A stretch of DNA of 60,000 nt from Bugula neritina (Eukaryota; Bryozoa; Gymnolaemata; Cheilostomatida; Bugulidae): contig OZ037771.1 in the NCBI GenBank assembly GCA_964035545.1, positions 8,730,408-8,790,407 on the forward strand, written 5' to 3'. This document shows, piece by piece, positions 59,236-60,000 of the stretch. Positions within the stretch are counted from its first letter, which is position 1. Every line of letters begins with the position of its first letter. The translations under genes and the position numbers were made by a program. The notes under the pieces are model-generated. The model ran no database searches. It had not been told where the DNA came from and saw only the letters and a list, made by a program, of their open reading frames with translations.

Positions 59236-60000
59236 CTTGAGAACACTTCAGATATATGTGTAGCACCTGTCATTATTACTAACTGTTCATTCTAAACATA
59301 GAAGTTGCTCCCAGTACAGCTACATAGAGACATTGGGTACTTTTTGGGGTTCTGATTTTATACTTCAATGTTACAGAACCTCACAAGTGGGGTTTTTGCA
59401 ATTGAATACGTAGTTTCTCAGCTTGATATGCCGTAATATTACGACTTGTGTCACATAAGCCAATATATGCAACTATCTATCTTTTGCTATAGTTGCATGA
59501 TATTTGTAATAAACAGTCACATTTTCCTATTGAATACTTGTAAATAATAGAAGGAAAAAAGTTTTAAATTGATTTTTTACTGTATCATGTGCTATTGTAT
59601 TATTTCTCATGTGTACTTTAAAATACAGGTGGTAGCTAAACTATCTTTTTATAACAAGCATATGATGATTATAATTACAATAAATACATGTAAAATTTTG
59701 ATTGGCTGGTTAGCTCTAGTTACAATCAAAAGAATTGAGCCTAGGTTAAGAAAACAGTATAGTACCTTACAGGAGCAGTTTACTTAATTTTCTTATTGAA
59801 TTTGTAATTTGTTGTATCTAGAAGTTATGAAAGCTAATTAAACCATTAAGATGGTCATTACAAGACATGGATTCACCTATATATAGTACGCTTTTCTACA
59901 ACTGTTGATAATCATGCGCAACCCAGTCCCCTGCATGCTTTTTTGCCATGTTCCACTTTCTTTCAGATACTTTCATAATCGCAAAACTTTAGTTTAGGAA
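59236..60000 (+). other. 3' region of the dyskerin gene and downstream DNA
   Basis: AT-rich. It contains the probable 3' UTR and, further on, a 72-codon plus-strand open frame (59,569-59,787) with no recognisable domain. No further gene is supported. Confidence 0.5.
59508..59513 (+). promoter_or_regulatory. Polyadenylation signal of the dyskerin gene
   Basis: AATAAA in tgtaataaacag, about 270 nt after the TAA stop. Confidence 0.6.

Noticed and set aside
59569-59787. 72-codon open frame downstream of dyskerin, after a possible acceptor (aaaatacag)
   Set aside because: Low-complexity hydrophobic and basic composition, no domain, and dyskerin already ends with a proper stop and poly(A) signal.

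Overview
This is invertebrate animal nuclear DNA. It is AT-rich, its genes are split by GT-AG introns, and it carries LTR retrotransposons (Ty3/Gypsy and BEL/Pao), DNA transposons, a tRNA-derived SINE-like segment and many minisatellites. Nothing looks bacterial. The lineage cannot be fixed from this sequence; a sponge, mollusc or other marine invertebrate would fit. Three host genes can be modelled from splice sites and phase continuity.

Left part (1-24 kb). A decayed BEL/Pao element is split in two: RT-integrase on the minus strand (1-1.8 kb) and gag-protease on the plus strand (3.3-5.8 kb). To its right lie exons of a minus-strand gene (5.9-20.6 kb) for a secreted or cell-surface Cys-rich protein, with a signal peptide, a somatomedin-B-like Cys cluster and two extracellular Cys modules. 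One intron of that gene holds a young antisense Ty3/Gypsy element (8,262-15,739) with 408-bp LTRs about 1% apart, an ATAT target duplication, a tRNA-Leu-type primer site and a textbook -1 frameshift signal between gag and pol. The same intron has a 0.67-kb GT-rich tract. A fold-back MITE, a 28-bp minisatellite and an (AT)n run follow. At 22.1-24.2 kb a hAT remnant contains a second, TA-flanked element.

Middle (24-41.4 kb). No gene is recognised between 24.2 and 31.3 kb; small 16-bp and 13-bp minisatellites occur. A 10-kb array of a 15-bp unit (about 670 copies) fills 31.4-41.4 kb. It has a very restricted set of unit variants and a 780-bp higher-order duplication.

Right part (41.9-60 kb). 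An 11-exon minus-strand gene (41,939-50,410) encodes a predicted 442-aa protein with an N-terminal WW domain, three CxxC pairs, CUE-like helical segments, a 10-aa tandem repeat and a Lys-rich tail. Most of its longer introns carry their own minisatellite (37, 12 and 19 bp). It is divergent from an 11-exon plus-strand gene for dyskerin (DKC1/Cbf5, 496 aa predicted), the H/ACA RNP pseudouridine synthase. The 3.8-kb spacer between them contains a 147-bp near-perfect palindrome.

The host genes show no sign of acting in one pathway. The region is best read as ordinary genes embedded in fast-evolving repeats and transposons.
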